Assembly (NCBI RefSeq): GCF_947496515.1
Contig: NZ_CANMDB010000011.1
Coordinates: 62,001-126,000 of the forward strand
DNA: 64,000 nt
Source of the DNA: an uncultured Roseobacter sp.
Lineage (GTDB): Bacteria > Pseudomonadota > Alphaproteobacteria > Rhodobacterales > Rhodobacteraceae
Reading direction: 5' to 3'
In this document: positions 8,817 through 18,492 of the stretch, in pieces
Position numbering within the stretch: position 1 is the stretch's first letter
Layout: the number at the start of each line of letters is the position of its first letter
Notes under the pieces: generated by a model
What the model saw: the letters and a program-made list of their open reading frames with translations, nothing else
The model's database searches: none
Told to the model about the DNA's origin: nothing
Position numbers and translations under genes: made by a program

Positions 8817-9416
8817 ATGCATCTTTTGACAGTTCTTGATCATCCCGACCCCGCGTCTTTCAGTGCGGCGGTCGCCGCTCGTGTGATGGCGGGCGCCGCG
8901 GCCGCGGGGCACACGACCGAGCTTGCCGATCTGAATGCCGAAGGGTTCGACCCGCGCTGGTCCATGGCCGATATCGAGGCCGACCGGACCGGGACGCCTC
9001 CGGCGGATGTGCGGACGGAACAGATCCGGATTGACCGTGCCGACGCCATCGCCTTTGTCTTTCCATTGTTCTGGTGGGGCATGCCGGCGACCATGAAAGG
9101 CTGGATGGACCGGATCTGGTCGTGGGGATGGGCGTACGATCAACTGGAAGATCCGGAACAGTCGCTCCAGCGCCCGCGCACCGGGATGCTGCTGGTGCCG
9201 GCGGGCGCGCGCTCCGATGAGATGGCGACACTTGGATACCGGGACGCGCTGGAAACCCTGTGGATAAATGGCACCTTTGGGTATTTCGGTTTTGCCGACC
9301 GGCGGATCGAGGTGCTCAACGGATCCAAAGGGTCCGCGTCGCGCCGTGAGGCATTGCTCGGCCGTGCCTATGACTGCGGTGCGGCACTGCAGCCGCCGGT
9401 CGGGCCCAGCGGATAG
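8817..9416 (+). CDS. flavodoxin-fold NAD(P)H:quinone oxidoreductase-like protein
   Basis: 199 residues. The N-terminus HLLTVLDHPDPASFSAAVA fits the FMN/FAD phosphate-binding loop of the Flavodoxin_2 (NQO1/MdaB/KefF) family, and the segment FVFPLFWWGMPATMKGWMDR is the family's signature strand-loop near the isoalloxazine. These soluble flavoproteins do two-electron quinone or azo reduction. Single gene, convergent with carB. Substrate unknown. Confidence 0.87.
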   Translation: MHLLTVLDHPDPASFSAAVAARVMAGAAAAGHTTELADLNAEGFDPRWSMADIEADRTGTPPADVRTEQIRIDRADAIAFVFPLFWWGMPATMKGWMDRIWSWGWAYDQLEDPEQSLQRPRTGMLLVPAGARSDEMATLGYRDALETLWINGTFGYFGFADRRIEVLNGSKGSASRREALLGRAYDCGAALQPPVGPSG

Positions 9417-9649
9417 TGTCTGGGTCGACCCCCCGTCCTGACGGATTGGCACTCGCTACCCGGTGAAGTTGAAAATATTAGGCAAGACCAGCTTTGTATG
9501 GCTGACTCCTCAAGAGTTGCATGCAGATGTGCGATGGAGAGCTGGTTGAGCACATGCCCGATCGGCGCTCTGGGGCCCGGAAATGCGAGGTCAAGGAGAC
9601 CCGTTTTGCGGGACCCCGCTGACAAGTCCCGCGCGCAGGCGCCTTGCGC

Positions 9650-12600
9650 TTAACCCTGCAATGCTTTGACGCCTACATCACCGTCGGCCTGAGCCCGGAT
9701 CGCCAGAGCGGCGGCGTGGCTGCCCGCGGCCGTCGTGAAATAGGGGATCCGGTCGTAGAGCGCGATGGCCCGAATGGATTTGCTGTCCTCCACCGCCTGC
9801 GCGCCTTCGGTGGTGTTCATCACCAGATGGACCGCGCCGTCCTTCATCAGATCGGTGATATCAGGGCGACCCTCGTAGACCTTGTTGACAGTCTCTGCCG
9901 CCAGCCCGTGGTCGGTCAGCCAACTGGCGGTCCCGCGGGTGGCTATGATGCTAAAGCCCTGATCCAGCAAGATTTTAGCGGCACTGAGCATATCGTCCGT
10001 CTTGTCCATATCCTTGATCGACAGGAACGCGCAGCCGGAGCTGGGCAGCATCGTCCCCGCGCCCATCTGCGCCTTGAGAAAGGCCCGGGGGAAATCGCGG
10101 TCCCAGCCCATGACCTCTCCGGTAGAGCGCATTTCCGGCCCCAGCAAGGTGTCGACCCCGGGGAACCGGGCAAAGGGCAGCACCGCTTCCTTGACCGAAA
10201 ACCACGGCATATGGGGGTCGGCCAGCGTCATCGGATCGCCCAATGGCAAGACGTCATCGTAGGCGGCACCGGCGTCATAGGGCGGGCGCTGCGGGAACTC
10301 CGCCAGCTTGGCCCCCGCCATGATCCGCGCGGCGATGGAGGCGATGGCGCTGTCGGTGGCCTTGGCGACGAAGGGCACGGTGCGGGACGCGCGCGGATTG
10401 ACCTCAATGAGGTATATCTCACCCTCTTTGATCGCAAATTGGATATTCATCAGGCCGACCACGTTGAGGGCACGGGCAAGCGCGCGGGTCTGTTCCTCCA
10501 CGTCGGCGATGATCTCGCGGCTGAGCGAATAAGGCGGCAGCGAACAGGCGCTGTCACCGGAATGCACGCCTGCTTCCTCGATGTGCTGCATGATGCCCGC
10601 CACATGCACGTCCGTCCCGTCGCTGAGCGCATCGACATCCAGCTCCACCGCGCCGGAAAGATAGCTGTCGAGCAGCACCGGGCTGTCCCCGGAGACAACC
10701 ACGGCGGAGGTGATGTAGCGTTCGAGCGAGGCCTGATCGCGCACGATTTCCATGGCACGCCCCCCCAGCACGTAGGACGGGCGGATCACCAGCGGAAAGC
10801 CGATATCCTCAGCGATCTCAAGGGCTTCGGCATCAGAGTGGGCGATCCCGTTCTTCGGTTGCTTGAGGCCAAGCGACTGCACCAGCTGCTGAAACCGCTC
10901 GCGGTCCTCGGCCAGGTCGATGGCATCCGGGGTGGTGCCGAGAATGGGAATGCCTTCGGCGTGGAGCGCCTGCGCGATCTTGAGCGGGGTCTGACCGCCA
11001 AACTGAACGATAACACCGTGGAGCGTGCCGTTGTCCTGTTCGACCCGCAGGATTTCCATCACATGCTCAAAGGTGAGCGGCTCAAAATAGAGCCGGTCGG
11101 AGGTGTCATAATCGGTGGAGACCGTCTCGGGGTTGCAGTTGACCATGATGGTCTCGAACCCTGCGTCGGTCAGCGCGTAGCAGGCGTGGCAGCAGCAGTA
11201 GTCGAACTCGATCCCCTGGCCGATGCGGTTGGGCCCACCGCCCAGGATGACGACTTTCTTGCGATCCGTGGGGCGGGCCTCGCATTCGGCTTCGTCGAAG
11301 ACCGGGCTTTCGTAGGTGGAGTACATGTAGGGCGTCTGTGCCTCGAACTCCGCCGCACAGGTGTCGATCCGTTTGAAGACGGCTGTGACGCCTGCGGCAC
11401 GGCGGGTGCGGCGCACGTCGGCTTCCGACTGGCCCGCAAGATGTGCCAGGCGCGCGTCCGTGAACCCCATCATCTTGAGCTGCCGCAAGCTGGCGGCATC
11501 CTCGGGCAGGCCGCTGGCCTCCACCTCCTGCTCGGCCTCGATGATCTCGCGGATGCGGGAGAGAAACCACGGATCGAACTTGGTCACGGCCTGGATCTCG
11601 TCGTCCTCCAGCCCTTCGCGCATGGCCTGTGCAATGACGCGAAGCCGGTCGGGGGTCTGCTGGCTGAGCGATTTGATGATCGCCGCCTTGCCGGAAGTGG
11701 GGTCGGCGGCGCCGGGGATGTGGATCTCGTCAAAGCCGCTGAGGCCCTGTTCCATGGACGCCAGCGCCTTTTGCAGCGATTCGTGGATCGTGCGCCCGAT
11801 GGCCATGGCCTCGCCCACGGATTTCATCGCGGTGGTCAGATCCGGCGTGCTACCGGGGAATTTCTCAAAGGCGAATTTCGGGATTTTGGTGACCACATAG
11901 TCGATGCTGGGCTCAAAGCTCGCGGGCGTGACCTTGGTGATGTCGTTGTCGAGCTCATCGAGCGTGAAGCCGACCGCGAGCTTGGCGGCGATCTTGGCGA
12001 TGGGAAAACCCGTGGCCTTGGAGGCCAGCGCCGAGGAGCGGCTGACGCGCGGGTTCATCTCGATCACCACCATGCGGCCATCGGCGGGGTTCACCGCCCA
12101 TTGCACGTTGGAGCCGCCCGTTTCCACCCCGATCTCGCGCAGCACCGCGATCGAGTGGTTGCGCATGATCTGGTATTCCTTGTCCGTCAGCGTCAGGGCG
12201 GGGGCGACGGTGATGCTGTCGCCCGTATGCACGCCCATGGGATCCACGTTCTCGATGGAGCAGACGATGATCGCGTTATCGGCCGTATCGCGCACCACCT
12301 CCATCTCGAATTCCTTCCAGCCGAGCAGGCTTTCGTCGACGAGGATTTGCCCGACAGGGGAGGCATCCATACCGGACCGGCAGATCGCCTCATAGTCGTC
12401 GCGATTGTAGGCAACGCCGCCGCCGGTGCCGCCCATGGTGAAAGCAGGGCGAATGATGGCAGGCAGTCCGACATCTTCCAGCGCTTCAAGTGCCACTTGA
12501 ACACCGGCGGCCAAGTCTTTCTTTCCATTGCCATCCATGGGGGCGGTCACGATGGTGGCGCGGGGATTCTCGATCCCCAGCCGGTCCATCGCCTCCCGAA

Positions 12601-12994
12601 AGAGCTTGCGGTCCTCGGCCATCTCGATGGCGGCGCGTTTGGCGCCAATCATCTCGACATTGTATCTGTCCAGCACGCCCATCTCTTCGAGCGCGAGAGA
12701 GGTGTTCAGCCCGGTCTGACCACCCATGGTGGGCAACAGCGCGTCGGGGCGTTCCTTCTCGATGATCTTGGCGACCATCTCGGGCGTGATGGGCTCGATA
12801 TAGGTGGCATCGGCGAGGCCGGGGTCCGTCATGATCGTGGCGGGGTTGGAGTTCACGAGGATGACGCGGTAGCCTTCCTCCTTCAGCGCCTTGCAGGCCT
12901 GCGCCCCCGAGTAGTCGAATTCACAGGCCTGCCCGATCACGATGGGGCCCGCGCCGATGATCATGATCGATTTGATATCGGTTCTCTTTGGCAT
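9650..12994 (-). CDS. carB: carbamoyl-phosphate synthase large subunit
   Basis: 1114 residues, about 40 longer than the E. coli enzyme. Domains in order: ATP-grasp carboxyphosphate half (start [20 protein letters not shown], glycine-rich loop), oligomerisation domain, second ATP-grasp half ([20 protein letters not shown]) and a C-terminal MGS-like allosteric domain (about 950-1110). It makes carbamoyl phosphate from bicarbonate, glutamine ammonia and ATP for pyrimidine and arginine synthesis. The frame extends 20 codons upstream of the chosen ATG, but homologous proteins begin at MPKRTD. The carA partner is not in the window. The alpha/beta hydrolase gene lies 97 bp upstream on the same strand. 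Confidence 0.98.
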   Translation of the reverse strand: MPKRTDIKSIMIIGAGPIVIGQACEFDYSGAQACKALKEEGYRVILVNSNPATIMTDPGLADATYIEPITPEMVAKIIEKERPDALLPTMGGQTGLNTSLALEEMGVLDRYNVEMIGAKRAAIEMAEDRKLFREAMDRLGIENPRATIVTAPMDGNGKKDLAAGVQVALEALEDVGLPAIIRPAFTMGGTGGGVAYNRDDYEAICRSGMDASPVGQILVDESLLGWKEFEMEVVRDTADNAIIVCSIENVDPMGVHTGDSITVAPALTLTDKEYQIMRNHSIAVLREIGVETGGSNVQWAVNPADGRMVVIEMNPRVSRSSALASKATGFPIAKIAAKLAVGFTLDELDNDITKVTPASFEPSIDYVVTKIPKFAFEKFPGSTPDLTTAMKSVGEAMAIGRTIHESLQKALASMEQGLSGFDEIHIPGAADPTSGKAAIIKSLSQQTPDRLRVIAQAMREGLEDDEIQAVTKFDPWFLSRIREIIEAEQEVEASGLPEDAASLRQLKMMGFTDARLAHLAGQSEADVRRTRRAAGVTAVFKRIDTCAAEFEAQTPYMYSTYESPVFDEAECEARPTDRKKVVILGGGPNRIGQGIEFDYCCCHACYALTDAGFETIMVNCNPETVSTDYDTSDRLYFEPLTFEHVMEILRVEQDNGTLHGVIVQFGGQTPLKIAQALHAEGIPILGTTPDAIDLAEDRERFQQLVQSLGLKQPKNGIAHSDAEALEIAEDIGFPLVIRPSYVLGGRAMEIVRDQASLERYITSAVVVSGDSPVLLDSYLSGAVELDVDALSDGTDVHVAGIMQHIEEAGVHSGDSACSLPPYSLSREIIADVEEQTRALARALNVVGLMNIQFAIKEGEIYLIEVNPRASRTVPFVAKATDSAIASIAARIMAGAKLAEFPQRPPYDAGAAYDDVLPLGDPMTLADPHMPWFSVKEAVLPFARFPGVDTLLGPEMRSTGEVMGWDRDFPRAFLKAQMGAGTMLPSSGCAFLSIKDMDKTDDMLSAAKILLDQGFSIIATRGTASWLTDHGLAAETVNKVYEGRPDITDLMKDGAVHLVMNTTEGAQAVEDSKSIRAIALYDRIPYFTTAAGSHAAALAIRAQADGDVGVKALQG

Positions 12995-13091
12995 GTGGCG
13001 ACCCCCGGGCACACGGGCAGAAAGACTGCCCAAATTGTCCTGCGTTATAGGCAAGCGCTGCCGGGGCGCAAGGGCCGAATGGACCCGGGCC

Positions 13092-13847
13092 TCAGGCTGT
13101 CAGAAAGCTGCGCACGGTCGCTTCGAAGTCCCGCGGCTTTTCCGCGTGCAGCCAGTGACCTGCGCCCGGCAGTTTTGCGAAACGGGCGTTGGGAAAGAGC
13201 GCCTTGATCGCCGGGCGGTGGTCACCCGAGACATAGTCGGAAGCGCCCCCGGAGAGAAAGAGCGTCGGTCCGTCAAACGTGCCGTCGATGTCCGGGAAGC
13301 CGAGGATCTTGTCCATCTCGGCAGCCAGCACATCGAGGTTCAGCCGCCAGCGCTGCTTGGCCACGTCGAGCGATTGGGTGAAAAAGCTGCGAAGTGCGGC
13401 CTCGACGCCCTGCTCTGCCAGCAGTGCATCCGCATCTGCCCGGCGCGTAACGCGGGTCAGGTCAACGGCGCGCATGGCAGTGATGAATTCCATCTGGCTG
13501 TGGCTGTAGGTGACGGGCGCGATGTCAGCGACGAGCAGGCGGTCGATCAGTGCGGGACGGGTGGCGGCGAGCACCATGGCCGCTTTGCCGCCCATCGAGT
13601 GGCCAACCACATGCGCCGGTGCGCCGATGGCCTCGATCACTTCGGCCAGATCGCCCGCCAGATCGTGGTAGCTGTGGGTGTCCTGCCAGTCGCTGAGCCC
13701 GTGGTTGCGCAGATCGACGGTGATCGCCCGGAACCTGTCGCTGAGCCGTTTTGCGATCACGCCCCAGTTGCGTCCGGACCCGTAGAGGCCGTGAACGATC
13801 AGCACAGGCGGCGCGTCCGGTGCGCCGAATTCCGAGTGGGCGAGCAT
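13092..13847 (-). CDS. alpha/beta-fold hydrolase
   Basis: 251 residues, typical for the esterase/YbfF-like group. Oxyanion motif [10 protein letters not shown] near residue 20, nucleophile S84 in GHSMGG, and a catalytic His near 231 in [11 protein letters not shown] complete the triad with an internal Asp. Probably cytoplasmic; no signal peptide. It lies upstream of carB on the same strand and is divergent from a small membrane-protein gene (89 bp). The substrate cannot be inferred. Confidence 0.9.
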   Translation of the reverse strand: MLAHSEFGAPDAPPVLIVHGLYGSGRNWGVIAKRLSDRFRAITVDLRNHGLSDWQDTHSYHDLAGDLAEVIEAIGAPAHVVGHSMGGKAAMVLAATRPALIDRLLVADIAPVTYSHSQMEFITAMRAVDLTRVTRRADADALLAEQGVEAALRSFFTQSLDVAKQRWRLNLDVLAAEMDKILGFPDIDGTFDGPTLFLSGGASDYVSGDHRPAIKALFPNARFAKLPGAGHWLHAEKPRDFEATVRSFLTA

Positions 13848-13936
13848 GCAAGAGAGCTACCGGATTGCGCCCGAGCGCACCAGCGCTATTGCAAGGTCTG
13901 GCGGACTTCGGTCTAGTAGTGGCGGGGGCGCAAATC

Positions 13937-14290
13937 ATGCAACAGATCGAAACCGTCAGCGACGCAATCCACACCCATCTCGGGGTTGGCGGCAAGACAC
14001 TGGCCCAGCAAATGCGCCGCGCAGGCCGCCTCTTGCCGCGCCACGTGCGGGCGCAGGCCAACCTTCTGGTGCAGGCCGAAGCTCTCTCGGGTAACCCGCG
14101 CGTGCAGCGTCAGCTGAGCGCCACGCGCCTGGCGCAGGCCACCACGACGGTGCTGACCCACCTGACGGCAATAGATCGCAAGAAACAGCGCCAGGATCGG
14201 TTTTTATCAATTCTCGCCGGCATAGCGGTGCAGATCATCGTGGTGTTCGTCGGGTTTCTCATAGCGCTCCGCACCTACGGTGCAATCTGA
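13937..14290 (+). CDS. small membrane protein of unknown function
   Basis: 117 residues from the ATG at 13937. The N-terminal two thirds are soluble, helical and rich in Ala, Gln and Arg (TLAQQMRRAGRLLPRHVRAQ), and a single C-terminal helix (about 90-112, FLSILAGIAVQIIVVFVGFLI) would anchor it in the membrane facing the cytoplasm. The frame continues upstream over the hydrolase start, but that part is arginine-rich shadow sequence. Function not recognised. Confidence 0.7.
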   Translation: MQQIETVSDAIHTHLGVGGKTLAQQMRRAGRLLPRHVRAQANLLVQAEALSGNPRVQRQLSATRLAQATTTVLTHLTAIDRKKQRQDRFLSILAGIAVQIIVVFVGFLIALRTYGAI

Positions 14291-14318
14291 AATACCCCTC
14301 TGGACCGCTTGCAGCACT

Positions 14319-14347
14319 GCTCTTTCATCTTGCCAAATAAACTCAAT
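14319..14347 (+). repeat. 29-bp dispersed repeat, copy A
   Basis: This 29-bp segment (core TCATCTTGCCAAATAAACTC) recurs exactly, in reverse orientation, at 39685-39713. A diverged copy with two mismatches over 20 bp is at 39857-39876. It lies between the convergent small membrane-protein gene and glyA. Confidence 0.85.
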
Positions 14348-14414
14348 GGCGCGACGCATCCACGCGTCCCGCCGCTGATCTCAAAGCGGCCCGGCCGGCC
14401 ACTCATCCGCTGCG

Positions 14415-15710
14415 TCAGAGCGTCGGGTAGATCGGGAACCGCGCGCAAAGCGCTGCGACCTCGGCTTTGACCTTTTGTTCCACCGCGTCGTTACCGTCTT
14501 CGCCGTGACCGGCCAGACCGTCCACGACCTCGATGATCCAGTCGGCGATCTGGCGGAATTCGGGTTCCGCAAAGCCGCGGGTGGTGCCCGCAGGAGAGCC
14601 CAGACGGATGCCGGAGGTCACCATGGGCTTTTCGGGATCAAAGGGCACGCCGTTCTTGTTGCAGGTGATATGCGCGCGGCCCAGAGCCTTTTCGGTTGCG
14701 TTGCCCTTGACGCCCTTGGGGCGCAGATCCACCAGCAGGACGTGGGTGTCGGTACCATGGGTGACCGTATCCAGCCCGCCCTTGATCAACTGATCGCTCA
14801 GCGCTTGCGCATTGGCGATGACCTGCTGAATGTAGGCTTTGAAATCGGGGCGCAGGGCTTCGCCAAAAGCCACCGCCTTGGCGGCGATCACATGCATCAG
14901 CGGGCCGCCCTGGATGCCGGGGAAAATGGCGGAGTTGAACTTTTTCGCCAGCGCTTCGTCATTTGTCAGGATCATGCCGCCGCGGGGGCCGCGCAGGGTC
15001 TTGTGGGTCGTGGTGGTGGCCACATGGGCGTGCGGAAAGGGCGAAGGGTGCTCGCCCGCGGCCACCAGCCCCGCAAAATGCGCCATGTCCACGTGCAGAT
15101 AGGCGCCCACGCTGTCGGCGATCTCGCGCATGCGGGCAAAGTCGATCTGACGCGGGACGGCGGAACCACCGGCGATGATCATCTTGGGTGTGTGCTCCGC
15201 GGCCAGCCGCGCCACTTCCTCGTAGTCAAGCAGGTTGTCCTCGCGCCGTACGCCATATTGCACCGCGTTGAACCACTTGCCGGACTGGTTGGGGCGCGCG
15301 CCGTGGGTGAGGTGCCCGCCTGCATCGAGGCTCATGCCAAGGATCGTGTCCCCGGGCTGCAGCAGCGCCTGAAACACCCCCTGGTTGGCCTGGCTGCCGG
15401 AGTTGGGCTGCACATTTGCGAAACCGCAGTCAAAGAGCTTGCAGGCCCGCTCAATGGCCAGATCCTCGGCGACGTCCACGAATTGACATCCGCCGTAGTA
15501 GCGCCGCCCCGAATAGCCTTCGGCATATTTGTTGGTCATGATGGAGCCCTGCGCCTCCATGACCGCGCGGCTCACGATGTTCTCGGAGGCGATGAGCTCG
15601 ATCTCGTCGCGCTGGCGGCCCAATTCGTTGCCGATGGCGGCAAAGATGTCGGGGTCGCTCTCGGCAAGAGCGTCGGTGAAAAAGCCGGGGGCGCTGTGTG
15701 GGGCGTTCAT
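14415..15710 (-). CDS. glyA: serine hydroxymethyltransferase
   Basis: 431 residues, family length. It interconverts serine and glycine with tetrahydrofolate, supplying one-carbon units. PLP lysine K237 lies in [15 protein letters not shown], and [25 protein letters not shown] and NSGSQANQ are all conserved. The ATG at 15710 is chosen because the upstream frame lacks family similarity. A weak GGACC-type ribosome site precedes it. Divergent from nadK; the 229-bp gap holds two perfect palindromes (15750-15763, 15776-15801). Confidence 0.98.
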   Translation of the reverse strand: MNAPHSAPGFFTDALAESDPDIFAAIGNELGRQRDEIELIASENIVSRAVMEAQGSIMTNKYAEGYSGRRYYGGCQFVDVAEDLAIERACKLFDCGFANVQPNSGSQANQGVFQALLQPGDTILGMSLDAGGHLTHGARPNQSGKWFNAVQYGVRREDNLLDYEEVARLAAEHTPKMIIAGGSAVPRQIDFARMREIADSVGAYLHVDMAHFAGLVAAGEHPSPFPHAHVATTTTHKTLRGPRGGMILTNDEALAKKFNSAIFPGIQGGPLMHVIAAKAVAFGEALRPDFKAYIQQVIANAQALSDQLIKGGLDTVTHGTDTHVLLVDLRPKGVKGNATEKALGRAHITCNKNGVPFDPEKPMVTSGIRLGSPAGTTRGFAEPEFRQIADWIIEVVDGLAGHGEDGNDAVEQKVKAEVAALCARFPIYPTL

Positions 15711-15749
15711 GGGCGGTGGTCCTCGTGAAGGGCTAAGGGGTGAGGGTGA

Positions 15750-15763
15750 TCTCCGCGCGGAGA
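15750..15763. repeat. 14-bp perfect palindrome
   Basis: TCTCCGC followed by its reverse complement GCGGAGA, with no loop. It lies 40 bp upstream of the glyA start and 12 bp from the larger palindrome at 15776. Confidence 0.8.
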
Positions 15764-15775
15764 CGGTCGGGCGGG

Positions 15776-15801
15776 GCCAAGGGCGTTCGAACGCCCTTGG
15801 C
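15776..15801. repeat. 26-bp perfect palindrome with TTCGAA centre
   Basis: Half-site GCCAAGGGCGTTC followed at once by its exact reverse complement. It lies in the glyA/nadK divergent gap. It shares the AAGG...CCTT outer part with the palindromes at 51776 and 51890, and the TTCGAA centre with those at 30254 and 30344. Confidence 0.9.
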
Positions 15802-15939
15802 GCGGGGTGTCGATGTCCTCTCATACTGTCTCCGCAGCCGCTGCGCAATCGGGCCCGCCGCGGGCATTTCGGCGCAGCGCTGGTCACCGGTAGGGATATA
15901 TGATTGGGTTCGGGCAGGACGTCGCGGAACGGAAAGCCT

Positions 15940-16701
15940 ATGGCCCAGAAGATCGCCTTTACCGCCAGCCGTGCGGAGGTGGCACAGACCGCTCGCGCGG
16001 CCTTGATCACCCGGTATGGCAACGCGGCGCCGGAGGAGGCGGATGTGATCGTGTCCCTGGGCGGGGACGGGTTCATGCTGGAGACGCTGCACAAGGTCCA
16101 GAGCCTCGGGATCCCGGTTTACGGGATGAACCGCGGCACGATCGGGTTCTTGATGAACACCTATGCCGAGAGTGATCTGCCCACGCGGCTGGCCGCGGCG
16201 GAGGAGGCGGTGCTGAACCCGCTGCGGATGCTCGCCACCCGTGCCGATGGCAGCATCACGGAGGCCTCGGCGATCAACGAGGTATCCCTGCTGCGGGCCG
16301 GGCCCCAGGCGGCGAAGCTCAAGATCACGGTGGACAAGCGGCTGCGCATGTCCGAGCTCGTGTGCGACGGTGCGCTGGTCTGCACCCCCGCTGGGTCCAC
16401 TGCCTACAATTATTCGGCACACGGGCCGATCATTCCCATTGGCTCGGACGTGCTGGCGCTGACCGCCATGAGCGCGTTTCGCCCGCGGCGCTGGCGCGGG
16501 GCACTGCTGCCGAAGCAGGCTGTTGTCGAGATCGAGGTGCTGGAGCCCGGCAAGCGGCCCGTCATGGCCGAGGCGGATGCCAACTCCGTCATGGGGGCGG
16601 TGAAGGTTGAAATAAGGTCGGATCCGTCGGTGGTGCACCGTATCCTCTTTGATCCGGGGCACGGGCTGGAGGAGCGGCTGATCAGCGAGCAGTTCACATG
16701 A
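15940..16701 (+). CDS. nadK: NAD kinase
   Basis: 253 residues, the short alphaproteobacterial form. It phosphorylates NAD to NADP with ATP. The GGDG motif ([14 protein letters not shown]), the NRGTIGFLM loop, the INE motif ([12 protein letters not shown]) and the substrate loop [15 protein letters not shown] are all intact. The start MAQKIAF is chosen at the ATG preceded by GGAA; an in-frame ATG at 15904 lacks a site. Its TGA overlaps the ATG of the next gene by 4 bp, so the pair is coupled. Confidence 0.97.
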   Translation: MAQKIAFTASRAEVAQTARAALITRYGNAAPEEADVIVSLGGDGFMLETLHKVQSLGIPVYGMNRGTIGFLMNTYAESDLPTRLAAAEEAVLNPLRMLATRADGSITEASAINEVSLLRAGPQAAKLKITVDKRLRMSELVCDGALVCTPAGSTAYNYSAHGPIIPIGSDVLALTAMSAFRPRRWRGALLPKQAVVEIEVLEPGKRPVMAEADANSVMGAVKVEIRSDPSVVHRILFDPGHGLEERLISEQFT

Positions 16702-17906
16702 TCCTGACGCCGGAGCCGGGTCCCGCCGCGCCGCGCGGCCTGTGCACGGATTGCGGCGTGTCGCGCATGCGCGATGCCAAGGCCTGCGGTCGGGCGTGCC
16801 AGTTCATTGCGCCTGATTATCCGCGACTGGAGCGCGCGGCACATGGGGAGGTGCCCCCAGATGAGGATACGCGGTTCTTCGGACCCTACCGCGCCATGTA
16901 CCGCGCTGAGCTGGTGCCCGCCGCGCCGGGCGCGCAGTGGACCGGGCTGACCACCGCCCTGGCCGCCGATCTGCTCGACAAAGGACAGGTGGAGGCGGTG
17001 CTGACCGTGGTGCCGGACCCGGAGGATCGCTGGCGCCCGCGCCCTGCACTGATCACCGATGCGGCGGATCTGGCGCAGGCGCGCGGCATGCGCATGGGCT
17101 ACGCGCCCCTGCTGGCGCTGCTGGAGGAAGCAACCGCACAGGGCATGACACGGCTGGCCGTCATCGGCATTCCCTGCCAGATCTACGCCCTGCGCGCGCT
17201 GGAGGCGGAACTTGGGCTCGACAGGCTCTACGTGATCGGCACGCCCTGTTCGGACAACACGACGACGGAGAACTTTCACCAGTTTCTGGCGCTGCTGGAC
17301 GAGGACCCCGGCAGCATCACCTATCTGGAGTTTCGCGCCGACTACCGGGTGGAGCTGCGTTATGCGGACGGGCGGCAGCGGTTGATCCCGTTTCTCAAAC
17401 TGCCGATTTCGGATTTGCCGCAGGACTTCTTTCCACTGACCTGCCGTACCTGCGTGGATTACACCAATCGGCTCGCGGACATCACGGTGGGCTACATGGG
17501 CGGGCAGGGCGATCAATGGGTTCTGGTGCGCAACGCGCGGGGGGCGGAGATGCTGGCGGGACTGGGAGATCGGGTGCGGCTGGAGGCGCCGGGCTCCGCC
17601 GGGCGGCGCGCTGCTGCGGTGAAGGGCTTTGTGGCCAACACGGCGGCGGCCGCCGGTGGGCTGCCACTGCGCCGGATGCCGGAGTGGTTGCGCCCGATTG
17701 TCAGCTGGCTGCAGCCCCGGGTCGGGCCGCGGGGGCTCGAATTCGCACGCGCGCGGGTGGAGATGAAAGCTGCCGAAACGGTGCTGCACCTGCGCCGCGC
17801 GGCCCCGGCGCGGATGAAGAACATGATCCCCGCCCATGTCTGGGCGCTGGCAGCCCAGTACGGGCTGACACCGAAGCCGGGCGAGACCTCGCCCCCGGGT
17901 GAATGA
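16698..17906 (+). CDS. FrhB/BciB-like iron-sulfur flavoprotein reductase
   Basis: 402 residues. N-terminal cysteines C16, C19, C30 and C34 ([16 protein letters not shown]), then [30 protein letters not shown] and [22 protein letters not shown] supply enough cysteines for two 4Fe-4S clusters. The layout matches the coenzyme F420 hydrogenase beta-subunit family and resembles BciB, the ferredoxin-dependent 8-vinyl reductase of chlorophyll synthesis, especially at CRTCxDYxNxLADxxVGYMG. No other bacteriochlorophyll gene is in the window. It overlaps nadK by 4 bp. BciB function is inference; a different flavin-dependent reductase is possible. Confidence 0.82.
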   Translation: MILTPEPGPAAPRGLCTDCGVSRMRDAKACGRACQFIAPDYPRLERAAHGEVPPDEDTRFFGPYRAMYRAELVPAAPGAQWTGLTTALAADLLDKGQVEAVLTVVPDPEDRWRPRPALITDAADLAQARGMRMGYAPLLALLEEATAQGMTRLAVIGIPCQIYALRALEAELGLDRLYVIGTPCSDNTTTENFHQFLALLDEDPGSITYLEFRADYRVELRYADGRQRLIPFLKLPISDLPQDFFPLTCRTCVDYTNRLADITVGYMGGQGDQWVLVRNARGAEMLAGLGDRVRLEAPGSAGRRAAAVKGFVANTAAAAGGLPLRRMPEWLRPIVSWLQPRVGPRGLEFARARVEMKAAETVLHLRRAAPARMKNMIPAHVWALAAQYGLTPKPGETSPPGE

Positions 17907-18090
17907 GCCGAGCCAGCGGCTGTCCCCGGCGCGCGGCGCTTGACGGATACCGCCAAAAGCACGCGCGGCCATCGTCTTTGAGGCAGGTGCTATTCTATCC
18001 CGTGGCATCGGGCCGTCGCGCCGAGTGGCACCGCACCCGACCTTCCCGCAAAGCAGATGGCATGCGCCATCATTTTATTCGGATCTGCGG

Positions 18091-18115
18091 GGAACTCATT
18101 CGCCGCTGCGTGGTT
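18091..18115 (+). promoter_or_regulatory. EcfG-type general stress promoter for csbD
   Basis: GGAAC (18091-18095) and GTT (18113-18115) are separated by 17 nt, fitting the alphaproteobacterial EcfG consensus (GGAAC, 16-17 nt, then NGTT). It lies about 68 bp upstream of the csbD start, whose product is a classic general-stress protein. Inference from pattern only. Confidence 0.6.
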
Positions 18116-18182
18116 AATGGTGCAAGGGCATATGATACGCATGTGTCTGGTTCAACGAGATCAACTATCAAAGGAGAGACCA

Positions 18183-18392
18183 ATGAACTGGGACATTATC
18201 AAAGGCAACTGGAAACAGATGACAGGGTCGGTGAAGTCCAAATGGGGCGAGCTGACCGACGATGAGGTGGATCAGGTCGAGGGCGACCGCGAGCGTCTCG
18301 CCGGGCTTATCCAGGAACGCTATGGTGTAGCCAAGGATGAAGCGGAGCGGCAGATCGACGCCTTTATCGCAGAGAATAAATCAGCTGCGTAA
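18183..18392 (+). CDS. CsbD family stress protein
   Basis: 69 residues, family length. MNWDIIKGNWKQMTGSVKSK and the following WGELTDDEVDQVEGDRERL are the hallmark of CsbD proteins, small hydrophilic helical proteins induced by general stress (named from the sigma-B-controlled gene of Bacillus). The biochemical role is unknown. A strong AAAGGAGAG ribosome site precedes the ATG, and a stress-type promoter (18091-18115) and intrinsic terminator (18420-18448) bracket it as a single-gene unit. Confidence 0.95.
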   Translation: MNWDIIKGNWKQMTGSVKSKWGELTDDEVDQVEGDRERLAGLIQERYGVAKDEAERQIDAFIAENKSAA

Positions 18393-18419
18393 TTACCTCG
18401 TGGTAGCTGATTGAGAAAG

Positions 18420-18448
18420 GGCGATCCCCAGCGGGGGTCGCCTTTTTT
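18420..18448 (+). terminator. intrinsic terminator of csbD
   Basis: A 10-bp GC-rich stem (GGCGATCCCC with GGGGGTCGCC, one G-T pair) around an AGC loop is followed by six T. This is the cleanest Rho-independent terminator in the window, 28 bp after the csbD stop. Confidence 0.93.
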
Positions 18449-18492
18449 CGTGGGGCGAGGGGGTGCGCGTTGCCACGCATCCCCTGATACGC

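Noticed and set aside
9608-9632. terminator for carB
   Set aside because: GCGGGAC/GTCCCGC can pair over an 11-nt loop, but no T-tract follows on either strand and the stem is only 7 bp.
9644-13207. 1187-codon open frame on the + strand opposite carB
   Set aside because: It is the antisense shadow of carB: rich in His, Gly, Asp and Arg, no domain, no start signal. The carB protein is unmistakable on the other strand.
13751-13936. N-terminal extension of the small membrane-protein frame
   Set aside because: It overlaps the alpha/beta hydrolase start on the other strand and is arginine-rich shadow; the ATG at 13937 gives a sensible protein.
15776-15801. tRNA T-arm (GTTCGAAC)
   Set aside because: The motif is part of a perfect palindrome; no acceptor, D or anticodon stem is found around it.
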